Of a stretch of 64,000 bases of DNA, positions 15,803-24,417 are shown in pieces (positions within the stretch are counted from its first letter, which is position 1; each line of letters begins with the position of its first letter). Source of the DNA: Heritagella_A intestinalis (lineage in GTDB: Bacteria; Bacillota; Clostridia; Oscillospirales; Acutalibacteraceae); NCBI GenBank assembly GCA_904418995.1, contig CAJFQF010000003.1, positions 286,172-350,171 of the forward strand. The letters are read 5' to 3'. The translations under genes were made by a program, and so were the position numbers. The notes beneath the pieces were generated by a model. It worked only from the letters and a program-made list of their open reading frames with translations. It did no database searches and was not told the origin of the DNA.

Positions 15803-18800
15803 TTACGCTCTGCTCTTTCTGCGAATCACCACAAAGGCGCCGGCGGAGGTCAGCAGGACAGCCAGAGCCCCCAGAGCAATCAGGTTGTTGTCGCCAGTTG
15901 CAGGGTTCTTGTTGTCGTCCATGGGTCCCTTGTTGGGATCATCCTTGCTGCTGGTGTCGTCCTTATTGGAGTTGCTGCTGGAATTGTTGTCATTCTTGTC
16001 AGCATCGTCCTTGCTGGGTTCATCGGTGGTGTTGTTGTCTCCGCTGTTATTATTGTTGTCATCAGCAGACAGCTTCACCAGGCCATTCATGGCGTCGTCC
16101 AGAGTAGCTACGGCGTCATCCACTACCGTCTGATCGTCCACGCTCAGGTTGGCGTCTTCCAGAACTGCATTGGCAGCCTTCAGGGCAGCGGTAAATACCT
16201 GTACGCTCTCAGCAGTGTACTGAGCGGTATCCACATCGTTGGCCTTGTTGATGATCTCTTCCAGGATGGACTTGTCAGCCTTATAGCGCTGGGCCATGAT
16301 GGCGTTCAGCAGGTTTTCCGCCACAGGCTGGATGTCGCTGTCCATAGCGTCGCCGTCGTTGTAAACAGCTTCGGCATCGGCCAGGGCGTCTACCAGCTGC
16401 TGCCAGTTGGTTTCTACATACTTGTCGGCGTCCATGGAGTTGGCGCGCTCAATGAGAATACCCAGGGTGGTCTTGTCGCCGCGGATAAAGCCCAGGCTCC
16501 AAACAGCCTCGAACAGGTTGTCTTCAGCAGTCTGCACTTCTTCTGCGCCGGGATAGACCTTGTCCAGTACGCGCTTGGCATCGGCCAGGGCATTGTCATA
16601 GAATTCCTTAACGCTGTCAATGAGGTTGGAGGTATCCTGCTCTACGGCGTAGTCGTAAATCTTCTGCAGGAGGGTGGTATCCGGCAGAGCCTCGTCGCCG
16701 AAGGGCACATAGGAAACCTCGGAGACGTTACCGGAATAGTCGGTCAGGGTCACTTCCAGCACACCGGAGGTGGCGGGAGCAGTGATGGCATTGAGCCGGG
16801 CCACGCCCTTCACACCGGAAGTGTTGCGCACACTGTATTTGTTAGGAATGGAGAGCTCCTCACCGTTGTACTTCACGGAGATCTTCCACCAGTCAGTGGA
16901 GGTGGGGGAATCCAGGAAGATGGTGCGGCCGTTGTTGATGAGTTCCAGCTTGCCGTCATAGGGAGCGGAATAGGTGTCCTTGAGCATGCCGCCATAGTTG
17001 ACAGCCTGGCCCTTGACGCCATCCTTCACAGTGTAGACGGACAGGGTGTAGTCGCCTTCGTTCAGAGGCACCTTCACGGTAGCGGAGGTAGCGTCCTTGT
17101 CGGCGGTAGCGGTGTAAACGGTGTCGTTGTCGCTGTAATCCATGGTGACTTCCAGCAGATAGCTGTCGAAGTCAGCGTTGGCGGGAGCCTCAAAGTGAGC
17201 GGTGATCTCGCCGGCGTTCACAGCCTGGGAGTAGAACTCAGTGGAGGTCATAGCCTCATCCACAGTCAGGTTCTGCACCTTGTCGCTGTAGGTGAAGTCC
17301 ACGCGGGCAGGTTCGCTCTCGGAGCCGTCAGCGCCAACAGCCACAACCTCAATGCCGGTCAGGCCGTCGTCCACAGACTTAATGTAGTACTTGCTGCCAT
17401 ACAGGCCGCCCAGCATTTCCTTGGAGCCGTCCTCATAGGTAGCATATACGTTGTATTCCTGAACATTCTCATACTCGTCCAGATCCCAGGAAACCACCAT
17501 TTCGTTGGTGTTGTAAGCGTTCTCAATGGTAACATTTTCGGGAGCGGCGGGGGTATGGGAAGCGCCGTCCTTCAGGGCGATAGCGCCGATGTTTACCTGA
17601 TAATTGTCAACAGCCACGTTGGTGTCGAGGCACAGGCTGATAGCGGCGATGCTCCGGCCGGCATAAGGCTTCAGGTTCAGGGTGGTGGTTCTATAACCGT
17701 CGGTAGCACTGCCAGCATTCTGCACAGGCAGCTTCGCGGTGAGACCATCCTTGAAGGTCAGGACAACGCTCATCTTGGAAGCGTCGGTGTTGGGCTTGCT
17801 GTAGGTGAGGTCCAGAGTGGAATTCTCGGTGACATCCAGGTCGGTCTTGTACAGGTGCATGACGTTCTCGCCGTCCAGTGCGCCGTAGAGAACCAGGGAG
17901 CTGCCGCCCTTATAAGCGCCGATCTGCTCATAGCCGATGTCCATGGGATTGCCGTCCAGATCCCACTTCTCATAGTCGGGGCCGTAGTCGAAGTCAGCGT
18001 TCAGCTTCTGGGCGTCTTCCTCGGTGTCAATCCACCACTGCCAGGTGGGCAGGATGGCCTGGAGGTTCATGTTGCCCCATTCCTCTTCGTTGGCAACCTC
18101 GCCGTCCACATAATAGGAGAGGCCGTGGCCGGTGTTGAAGTCGGTGTAGAAGGTGGTGCCGTCGGCTACAGAGTTCTCGCTCTTGAAGTCAGCCACGCCG
18201 ACCCAGCCGCCGACATCGCTCAGGCCCAGATCCTCACGGCTGGCGCCGGGCTTCTCGCCGGTGTCGGTGGGATCGCTGTAAGCGCCGGAGAAGTACATCC
18301 GCTCACGCTCGAATACCATCCACTGATACTCGTCCTGCTCGCGGTTGTTGGGATTCTCGGTGTCATGGATGGCGTCTTCGATGTTATCGTGGATAAATCC
18401 ATCGGGGGTAAACAGCGCTACGCTGCCCACCAGATCCTTGGTACCTTCCTTGTACATATACTCCGCAAAGTTGTAGGTGGAGTTGTGGCCGTTAGAGGAC
18501 ATCTTGCCCTGGTTGCCTTCTACGCCGAAGAAGACCTCTTCATAGGGGTTGACGCTCCAGGCTTCGATGTTGGCCAGGGAGGTAGCCATCTTATTGCCGG
18601 CAGACCAGTCGTAGCTGATGAACACGGAATCATTGACCCGGCCGATCTCGGGATCGTTTACCAGATCGTAGGTATCCCGGTCCAGAGTACTGGTCCAGGC
18701 GTTAATGCTGCCGTTCTCGTTGAGGGAGTCGTACATCTGGCAGTACAGGCCGGCTTCCCGAACCTGCTGGATGAACTCCTTGTAGAGAGGCACATCCTCT

Positions 18801-19537
18801 GCGTCAATGGCCTCTTCCTGATTGAAGAAGTAACCGTCAAAACCATACCATTTTGCAAACTCGACCAGTTTTTCAGCAATAATGAAGTTGCCTTCTTCGT
18901 CCTGCTCAAACAGGGGATGCACCGGCTGGCCGGGGCGGTTGTTGGGGTCGAAGTATACGCAGCCCATGGACAGAACGCCGTTCTTGTGGGCAGCGTTGGT
19001 GTAGGCAGGGTTGGGCATATTGATAGCGCCGAACTCGAAGTTGCGCTGGGTGCTCCAACCATTTCCGGTAGTATCCTGCTGCTCATTGTAGCCGTCCCAG
19101 ATGCTCAGGGGCGTGTCGGCCACAGCAGCGCCGTGCCAGGAGCAGTAGTAGTCTACATACTGCCAGAAGTTGAACATGTTCTCGCTGAACTGGTTGTTGT
19201 AAGCGGTGCCCTGATTAAAGGAATTGCCGTAGTCGCCGGCCATGTACATCACTTGTACATCGGAGCCGAGCTCGGGGTTTGCCTGGGTGGCAGCATAGGG
19301 GTCGATGTTTTCCTGGAGGGGGACCTCAGCCCGCATCAGATCGGAATAGGGATCGGTTTCCGGGCTCCAGTTTTTCAGGTCGATGATCCGGTGGCCGATA
19401 AACAGAGGCTGGTTATCGGCGACCTTGGAGTGGTCCTTGTACGCCCAGGTGTCTGCAGAGGCAGTTGCCGCGAGGCTCATGCACATGGCCGGCACCATTA
19501 GTAGCGCAAGGACGCGTTTTGCTAGTTTGCGCTTCAT
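15803..19537 (-). CDS. Cell-wall-anchored GH85 endo-beta-N-acetylglucosaminidase
   Basis: The 1244-residue exoprotein has a signal peptide (1-28), a GH85 catalytic domain (about 85-430) with KWYGFDGYFFNQE in which Asn239 and Glu241 occupy the catalytic Asn-x-Glu positions, a beta-sandwich/carbohydrate-binding region (about 560-700), an FN3-like domain (VTIENAYNTNEMVVSWDLDEY), further beta modules, two FIVAR-like helical repeats (about 960-1170), an Asp/Asn/Ser-rich linker and an NPATG sorting signal at about 1211 with hydrophobic tail and RRKSRA. It should cut the chitobiose core of host N-glycans at the cell surface. A consensus promoter precedes it. Confidence 0.93.
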   Translation of the reverse strand: MKRKLAKRVLALLMVPAMCMSLAATASADTWAYKDHSKVADNQPLFIGHRIIDLKNWSPETDPYSDLMRAEVPLQENIDPYAATQANPELGSDVQVMYMAGDYGNSFNQGTAYNNQFSENMFNFWQYVDYYCSWHGAAVADTPLSIWDGYNEQQDTTGNGWSTQRNFEFGAINMPNPAYTNAAHKNGVLSMGCVYFDPNNRPGQPVHPLFEQDEEGNFIIAEKLVEFAKWYGFDGYFFNQEEAIDAEDVPLYKEFIQQVREAGLYCQMYDSLNENGSINAWTSTLDRDTYDLVNDPEIGRVNDSVFISYDWSAGNKMATSLANIEAWSVNPYEEVFFGVEGNQGKMSSNGHNSTYNFAEYMYKEGTKDLVGSVALFTPDGFIHDNIEDAIHDTENPNNREQDEYQWMVFERERMYFSGAYSDPTDTGEKPGASREDLGLSDVGGWVGVADFKSENSVADGTTFYTDFNTGHGLSYYVDGEVANEEEWGNMNLQAILPTWQWWIDTEEDAQKLNADFDYGPDYEKWDLDGNPMDIGYEQIGAYKGGSSLVLYGALDGENVMHLYKTDLDVTENSTLDLTYSKPNTDASKMSVVLTFKDGLTAKLPVQNAGSATDGYRTTTLNLKPYAGRSIAAISLCLDTNVAVDNYQVNIGAIALKDGASHTPAAPENVTIENAYNTNEMVVSWDLDEYENVQEYNVYATYEDGSKEMLGGLYGSKYYIKSVDDGLTGIEVVAVGADGSESEPARVDFTYSDKVQNLTVDEAMTSTEFYSQAVNAGEITAHFEAPANADFDSYLLEVTMDYSDNDTVYTATADKDATSATVKVPLNEGDYTLSVYTVKDGVKGQAVNYGGMLKDTYSAPYDGKLELINNGRTIFLDSPTSTDWWKISVKYNGEELSIPNKYSVRNTSGVKGVARLNAITAPATSGVLEVTLTDYSGNVSEVSYVPFGDEALPDTTLLQKIYDYAVEQDTSNLIDSVKEFYDNALADAKRVLDKVYPGAEEVQTAEDNLFEAVWSLGFIRGDKTTLGILIERANSMDADKYVETNWQQLVDALADAEAVYNDGDAMDSDIQPVAENLLNAIMAQRYKADKSILEEIINKANDVDTAQYTAESVQVFTAALKAANAVLEDANLSVDDQTVVDDAVATLDDAMNGLVKLSADDNNNNSGDNNTTDEPSKDDADKNDNNSSSNSNKDDTSSKDDPNKGPMDDNKNPATGDNNLIALGALAVLLTSAGAFVVIRRKSRA

Positions 19538-19601
19538 GATTTTGTCATCCCTTCTTCATAATGAATTTTTAACACGCCGCAACACGTGTCAGGACACCCT
19601 G

Positions 19602-19631
19602 ATTATATCTCTAATGTAAAAATCTTGTCAA
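19602..19631 (-). promoter_or_regulatory. Consensus promoter of the GH85 gene
   Basis: Minus-strand TTGACA (19631-19626), 18-base spacer, TATAAT (19607-19602); both hexamers are perfect. The leader is about 60 bases and contains the palindrome ACACGTGT. Confidence 0.8.
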
Positions 19632-20005
19632 TACATTCTTCTGTTTTACAAAATGTTTGTGAAAACCATCCAATAGACTTTTGGCGGTTATGGTCGAAAT
19701 ATCCAATCTCAAAAATTCAAAATCATAGTTTACATGGAAAAGTAATGAGAATTACACGGTATTGTTTTAGTGGAGAGCGGATTATGTAAATCCCTATATG
19801 CCTTCAGATGAATCATGAGGCAATTGAAATGAAAAAATTTTTCCTTGCGCTTTTTGCGCAAAGTTGAGAACTCCCTTCCTGCAATTTTTTGCATAATTTC
19901 GTATTTTTAGTAGAAATCTGGCCCACAGGTGTTTATACTGAAAGAAGCCCAGCACAAGCTGGGAATTCCGAAAGACACGCGATTCAGTAAAAGGAGCGAT
20001 AAAAG
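19632..20005. other. AT-rich intergenic region between divergent GH85 and glutaminase-like genes
   Basis: About 370 bases, visibly richer in A+T than the flanking genes. It holds the inverted repeat TTGCGC-TTTTT-GCGCAA (19845-19861), a possible regulator site, a TATACT box (19934-19939) without a good -35 partner, and the hairpin CCCAGC-ACAA-GCTGGG (19948-19963) in the presumed leader of the plus-strand gene. I see no coding potential. Confidence 0.5.
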
Positions 20006-21919
20006 ATGAACCTGCGTCCCCCTGCCGTCCCGTTGATTACCGTGGACCCCTATTTCAGCGTGTGGTCTGCCGCCGACCACCTCACCGATACCCCTACGGC
20101 CCATTGGACCGGAAAGCCCAACAGCCTGCTGGGCGTCGCTAAGATTGACGGCGTCCCGTTCCGCTTTATGGGAGCAGAAACGGAGAAAGAAGAAATTCCC
20201 GCCATGGAGCAAATCTCTCTGGAAGTGGAGGCCCTGTCCACCACCTACCAATTTCAGGCGGCGGGAATCGAGCTCACCGCCCGGTTTTTGTCCACCCTGT
20301 TCCCGGAGGACTACGAGCACCTGACCCGGCCGGTTTCCTATCTGGAGATTTCCTGGCGGCCCTGTGACCAGCAGCCTCACCAGGTGGAGATTGTGGTGCG
20401 GGCCTCGGAGGAGCTGTGCCTGGATACCCGGGGACAGATGCCGGTGGAAACCCAATGCCTTTCTTTGGGGAAGGACATCGCCTGCGCCAAAATGGGCGGA
20501 ACAAAACAGGAAATCCTGGCCCGCAAGGGAGACGACCTGCGCATTGACTGGGGGTATTTTTATCTGGCTGTCCAGAATGGGTCGGTCTCTGTCCGGAAAG
20601 ACGATATGACCTGGGTACAGGCAGCAGTCAGTCTGGAAGCAGAAAAATCCGCCCTCTTTGCCTTTGCCTATGACGATGTGGAGAGCATTACCTATTTCCA
20701 CCAGAACCTGCGCTCCTATTGGAATCGGGAGGGGAAGAGCATCTGCACCGCCATCGAAGAAGCCTATGGGGATTTTGCAGCCTGCAAGGCCCGGGCGGCG
20801 TTCTTCCATCAGCGGCTCTTTGCCCAGGCCGTGGAAGCCGGCGGGGAGCAGTATGCCCAGCTGTTGGCTCTGGCCTTCCGGCAGGTGCTGGCCGCTCATA
20901 AGCTGGTCATCGGCCCGGACGGCGAGCTGCTCTACATTTCCAAGGAGTGCTTTTCCAACGGTTGTTCCGCTACGGTGGACATCAGCTACCCCTCGTCCCC
21001 GCTGTTCCTGTACTATAACCCGGAGCTCATCAAGGGCATGATGCGCCCCATTTTCCGCTATGCCGCCAGCGGTGATTGGCCCTTTGATTTCGCGCCTCAT
21101 GACGTGGGCACCTATCCCCACCTCAACGGCCAAACCTATTCCAATGGCACCGACCCCAAGGACCAGATGCCTGTGGAAGAGTGCGGCAATATGCTCATTA
21201 TGGCGGCGGCCCTCTCGGTAGTGGAGGGGAACGCAGCCTTTGCCGGGGAAAATCTGGCCCTGCTGACCCAGTGGGCGGATTATTTGAAGGCTCACGGCCT
21301 GGATCCGGAAAACCAGCTCTGCACCGATGATTTCGCCGGCCATCTGGCCCACAACTGCAACCTGTCCCTGAAATCCATCATGGCCCTAGAAGGGATGTCC
21401 ATCATCCTGACCCTCCTGGGGAAAGACGGCGGGGAGTATCACCGGGCCGCCAAGGAAATGGCGGAACAGTGGCTGCCGATGGCCGCCAACGGCGACGGGA
21501 GCTTCCGGCTGGCCTTTGACCGCCCGGGCACCTTCAGCATGAAGTACAACATCATCTGGGATAAGCTCTTTGGCACCGGCCTGTTCCCCAAGGAGGCGGT
21601 GGCGGCGGAGTTCGCCAGCTACCAGAAGCACATCACGCCCTATGGAATGCCCCTGGACAACCGGGAAACCTACACCAAGTCCGATTGGCAGGTGTGGACG
21701 GCTTCTTTGGCGGAAACCAAGGAGGATTTCATGGCGTTCATCGAGCCCCTGTGGCGTGCCTACCATGAAACCCCCTCCCGGGTGCCCATGAGCGACTGGT
21801 ATCAGACCACCGATGCCCGGCAGGTGAGCTTCCAGAACCGCACGGTGCAGGGCGGACTGTTCTTGAAACTTCTGGCCGAGAGCGGGAAATGCCGCTGGAA
21901 TTGGAGCGTTTCCCGCTAA
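20006..21919 (+). CDS. Glutaminase-A-like protein (DUF5127/DUF4965/DUF1793)
   Basis: The 637-residue protein aligns by motif with the fungal glutaminase A family: N-terminal beta-sandwich beginning PPAVPLITVDPYFSVWS (DUF5127), central TYPHLNGQTY and PVEECGNMLIM blocks (DUF4965), and a helical barrel with AHNCNLSLKSIMAL and WDKLFGTGLFP (DUF1793). No signal peptide is visible, so it is probably cytoplasmic. Despite the family name, glutaminase activity is unproven for most bacterial members, and the six-hairpin fold suggests a glycan substrate is possible. The site AAAGGAG sets the start. It is divergent from the endoglycosidase. Confidence 0.82.
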   Translation: MNLRPPAVPLITVDPYFSVWSAADHLTDTPTAHWTGKPNSLLGVAKIDGVPFRFMGAETEKEEIPAMEQISLEVEALSTTYQFQAAGIELTARFLSTLFPEDYEHLTRPVSYLEISWRPCDQQPHQVEIVVRASEELCLDTRGQMPVETQCLSLGKDIACAKMGGTKQEILARKGDDLRIDWGYFYLAVQNGSVSVRKDDMTWVQAAVSLEAEKSALFAFAYDDVESITYFHQNLRSYWNREGKSICTAIEEAYGDFAACKARAAFFHQRLFAQAVEAGGEQYAQLLALAFRQVLAAHKLVIGPDGELLYISKECFSNGCSATVDISYPSSPLFLYYNPELIKGMMRPIFRYAASGDWPFDFAPHDVGTYPHLNGQTYSNGTDPKDQMPVEECGNMLIMAAALSVVEGNAAFAGENLALLTQWADYLKAHGLDPENQLCTDDFAGHLAHNCNLSLKSIMALEGMSIILTLLGKDGGEYHRAAKEMAEQWLPMAANGDGSFRLAFDRPGTFSMKYNIIWDKLFGTGLFPKEAVAAEFASYQKHITPYGMPLDNRETYTKSDWQVWTASLAETKEDFMAFIEPLWRAYHETPSRVPMSDWYQTTDARQVSFQNRTVQGGLFLKLLAESGKCRWNWSVSR

Positions 21920-21978
21920 ATTCTGCTGTACCATATTATATAGATGGACGTTTCTTCTTACATCAGGGTACAGGCTCC

Positions 21979-22009
21979 TTGACTTAAAGTGCACTTTAAG
22001 TAGTATAAT
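21979..22009 (+). promoter_or_regulatory. MerR-type promoter/operator before the aldo/keto reductases
   Basis: TTGACT (21979-21984) and TATAAT (22004-22009) are 19 bases apart instead of 17, and the spacer contains the perfect 20-bp palindrome ACTTAAAGTGCACTTTAAGT (21982-22001). Over-long spacers with a central dyad are diagnostic of MerR-family activators that untwist the promoter. No MerR gene is in the window. Confidence 0.85.
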
Positions 22010-22076
22010 GGAATCGCAAGCGTGCGGATGCCAACGGGGCGTCCGCCAGGAATGAATCGAAAAGGAGCGTATCACA

Positions 22077-23210
22077 ATGATTTACAGGGATTTTCAGGAT
22101 TTGAAGCTGTCAGCCCTGGGCATGGGCGCAATGCGCCTGCCGGTAGTGGAGGGCGACGATGCCCGCATTGACGTGCCGGCGGCCCAGGCCATGGTGGACT
22201 ATGCCATGGAGCACGGCGTGAACTACTACGATACGGCGTGGGGCTATCACAACGGCCAGTCGGAGCTGGTAATGGGGGAGGCCCTGAAGAAGTATCCCCG
22301 GGACAGCTTCTATCTGGCCACCAAGTTCCCCGGCTATGACCTTTCCAACATGGATAAGGTCCAGAAAATTTTTGAAAAGCAGCTGGAAAAATGTCAGGTG
22401 GAGTACTTTGACTTTTACCTCTTCCACAACGTGTGCGAGATGAACATCGACGCCTATCTGGACCCCAAGTACGGCATTTACGATTATCTGATTAGTCAAA
22501 AAAAGGCCGGCCGGATTCGCCACCTGGGCTTCTCCGCTCACGGCAGCTATGACGTGATGAAGCGCTTTTTGGAGGCCTATGGCAAGGATATGGAGTTCTG
22601 CCAAATCCAGCTCAACTATCTGGACTGGAGCTTCCAGGATGCCAAGGCGAAGATGGAGCTGTTGGCGGAATACCATCTCCCAGTGTGGGTCATGGAGCCC
22701 CTGCGCGGCGGCCGTCTTGCCAAGCTGACCGAAGAGGAAGAGGCCAAACTCCACGGCCTGCGCCCCGATGAGACGGTGCCGGCCTGGGCGTTTCGGTTCC
22801 TCCAGTCCCTGCCTCAGGTGACCGTGACTCTTTCCGGTATGTCCAACATGGAGCAGATGCAGCAGAACATCCAGACCTTTGAGGAGGACAAGCCCCTGAA
22901 CCAGACGGAAATGGACGCCCTGCTCTCCATGGCTGATGAAATGGTGAAGAAAATTGTCCTGCCTTGCACCGCCTGCCATTACTGCGTGAGCCATTGCCCC
23001 CAGGGGCTGGATATTCCCGAATTGCTTTCCCTGTATAACGAGCACTGCTTTACCCAGGGCGGCTTTATCGCACCCATGGCCCTGTCGGCCGTGCCCCAGG
23101 AGAAGCTGCCCAGCGCCTGCATTGGCTGCCGGAGCTGCGAAGCTGTATGTCCCCAGCAGATTAAGATTTCGGAGGCCATGGCGGACTTTGCCCAGAAGCT
23201 GGGAATGTAA
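22077..23210 (+). CDS. Aldo/keto reductase with C-terminal 4Fe-4S domain
   Basis: The 377-residue protein joins an AKR barrel to a ferredoxin-like tail. The tetrad residues are visible: Asp and Tyr in YYDTAWGYHNGQ, Lys in LATKFPG, His in YLFHNV. The tail has two clusters, CTACHYCVSHCP and CIGCRSCEAVCP. Such proteins are common in anaerobes and probably reduce small carbonyls with electrons from NAD(P)H or ferredoxin; the substrate is unknown. It has an AAAGGAG site and lies behind a MerR-type promoter. The next AKR starts 38 bases downstream. Confidence 0.92.
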   Translation: MIYRDFQDLKLSALGMGAMRLPVVEGDDARIDVPAAQAMVDYAMEHGVNYYDTAWGYHNGQSELVMGEALKKYPRDSFYLATKFPGYDLSNMDKVQKIFEKQLEKCQVEYFDFYLFHNVCEMNIDAYLDPKYGIYDYLISQKKAGRIRHLGFSAHGSYDVMKRFLEAYGKDMEFCQIQLNYLDWSFQDAKAKMELLAEYHLPVWVMEPLRGGRLAKLTEEEEAKLHGLRPDETVPAWAFRFLQSLPQVTVTLSGMSNMEQMQQNIQTFEEDKPLNQTEMDALLSMADEMVKKIVLPCTACHYCVSHCPQGLDIPELLSLYNEHCFTQGGFIAPMALSAVPQEKLPSACIGCRSCEAVCPQQIKISEAMADFAQKLGM

Positions 23211-23248
23211 GGCCGAAGGGGAGCCAATCACTTACAGGAGGAAATTGT

Positions 23249-24343
23249 ATGGAATATCGGAAGCTGCCCAAGGGCAGTGAGCAGATTAGCATTTTAGGCC
23301 TGGGGAACAGTTCCCTGGGCGGCGCCGGGGAAAAGGAAGCGGAAGCCACGGTGACCATGGCTCTGGAAAATGGCATCAACTACTTTGACATGGCGGCTGG
23401 GGATGCCGCTCCCTTCCCGGTGTATGGCAGGGCTGTGGCCGGCGGCCGGGAGAAGGTCTATTTCCAGGTGCATTTCGGCGCGGATTACCGCACAGGGAAA
23501 TACGGCTGGACTTTGGATTTGGAGGAGGTCAAGCGTTCCATTGACTGGCAGCTGAAATCCCTGAAAACCGACTACATCGACTTCGGCTTTATCCACTGCA
23601 TTGACGAGGAGTCCGATTTGGAAAAGTTCATTGCCCACGGCACCTTGGACTATATCCGCGACCTGCAAAAGCAGGGCGTGGTGCGCCATATCGGGATGTC
23701 CTCCCACACCCCCTCTGTGGTGCAGAAGGTGTTGGACATGGAGATTCTGGATATGCTCATGTTCAGCATCAACCCGGGCTATGACTACCGCCACGGGGAA
23801 TACGCTATTGGCGAGGTGGACGAACGCCAGGCCTTGTACCGCCGGTGCGAATCTCTGGGCGTGGGCATCTCCGTCATGAAGGCCTTCAGCGGCGGGCAGC
23901 TTCTCAGCGCGGAGACTTCCCCCTTCCATCAGGCCCTGACCGAATACCAGTGCATACAGTACGCATTGGATAAGCCCGGTGTCATTACGGTGCTCCCTGG
24001 TGTGCGGAACCGGGCGGACTTGCAGCGGATTCTGGGCTTTTTGCAGGCCATCCCGGAGGAGCGGGACTACTCCATCCTGGGCACCTTTGCCCCTCAGGAT
24101 GCCGAGGGCGTGTGCGTCTATTGCAATCACTGCCAGCCCTGCCCGGCGGGTTTGGATGTGGGCCTTATCAATAAATACTATGATTTGGCCCGGGCCGGGG
24201 ATGCGCTGGCCAAAAACCACTATGCCAATCTGGAGAAAAAGGCCTCGGACTGTGTGTCCTGCGGCCACTGCGATGCCCGCTGTCCCTTCCATGTAGGCCA
24301 GGTGCAGCGGATGCAGGAAATCCAAAGCTATTTCGGCGAGTAA
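23249..24343 (+). CDS. Divergent aldo/keto reductase paralogue with 4Fe-4S tail
   Basis: A 364-residue AKR of the same two-part build as its neighbour. The aspartate (YFDMAAGD) and the histidine (FGFIHCID) are kept, but the lysine position reads YFQVHFG (His instead of Lys), and the tyrosine, if present, is displaced to PVYGRA. The tail has CVYCNHCQPCP and CVSCGHCDARCP clusters. It is probably a redox partner or a reductase with altered chemistry rather than a standard AKR (inference). Shares the promoter of the upstream AKR and ends at a strong terminator. Confidence 0.85.
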   Translation: MEYRKLPKGSEQISILGLGNSSLGGAGEKEAEATVTMALENGINYFDMAAGDAAPFPVYGRAVAGGREKVYFQVHFGADYRTGKYGWTLDLEEVKRSIDWQLKSLKTDYIDFGFIHCIDEESDLEKFIAHGTLDYIRDLQKQGVVRHIGMSSHTPSVVQKVLDMEILDMLMFSINPGYDYRHGEYAIGEVDERQALYRRCESLGVGISVMKAFSGGQLLSAETSPFHQALTEYQCIQYALDKPGVITVLPGVRNRADLQRILGFLQAIPEERDYSILGTFAPQDAEGVCVYCNHCQPCPAGLDVGLINKYYDLARAGDALAKNHYANLEKKASDCVSCGHCDARCPFHVGQVQRMQEIQSYFGE

Positions 24344-24360
24344 ACATGATAGAATAGAGC

Positions 24361-24402
24361 AAACCCCCGGCAAGCCCGAAAACAGGCCGCCGGGGGTTTT
24401 GT
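24361..24402 (+). terminator. Terminator after the AKR operon
   Basis: AAACCCCCGGC (24361-24371) pairs with GCCGGGGGTTT (24389-24399) followed by TTTTG; it lies between convergent genes. Confidence 0.85.
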
Positions 24403-24417
24403 TCTGCTTCGATTTGT

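Noticed and set aside
17195..19501. A 768-codon open frame on the plus strand opposite the GH85 gene
   Set aside because: It is exactly antisense to a well-supported secreted enzyme, is made of repetitive Gly/Val/Ala/His residues typical of reverse frames in GC-rich DNA, and matches no protein pattern.
19586..19789. A 67-codon frame in the AT-rich gap after the GH85 promoter
   Set aside because: No ribosome site, covers the promoter -35 box, and has random-looking composition.
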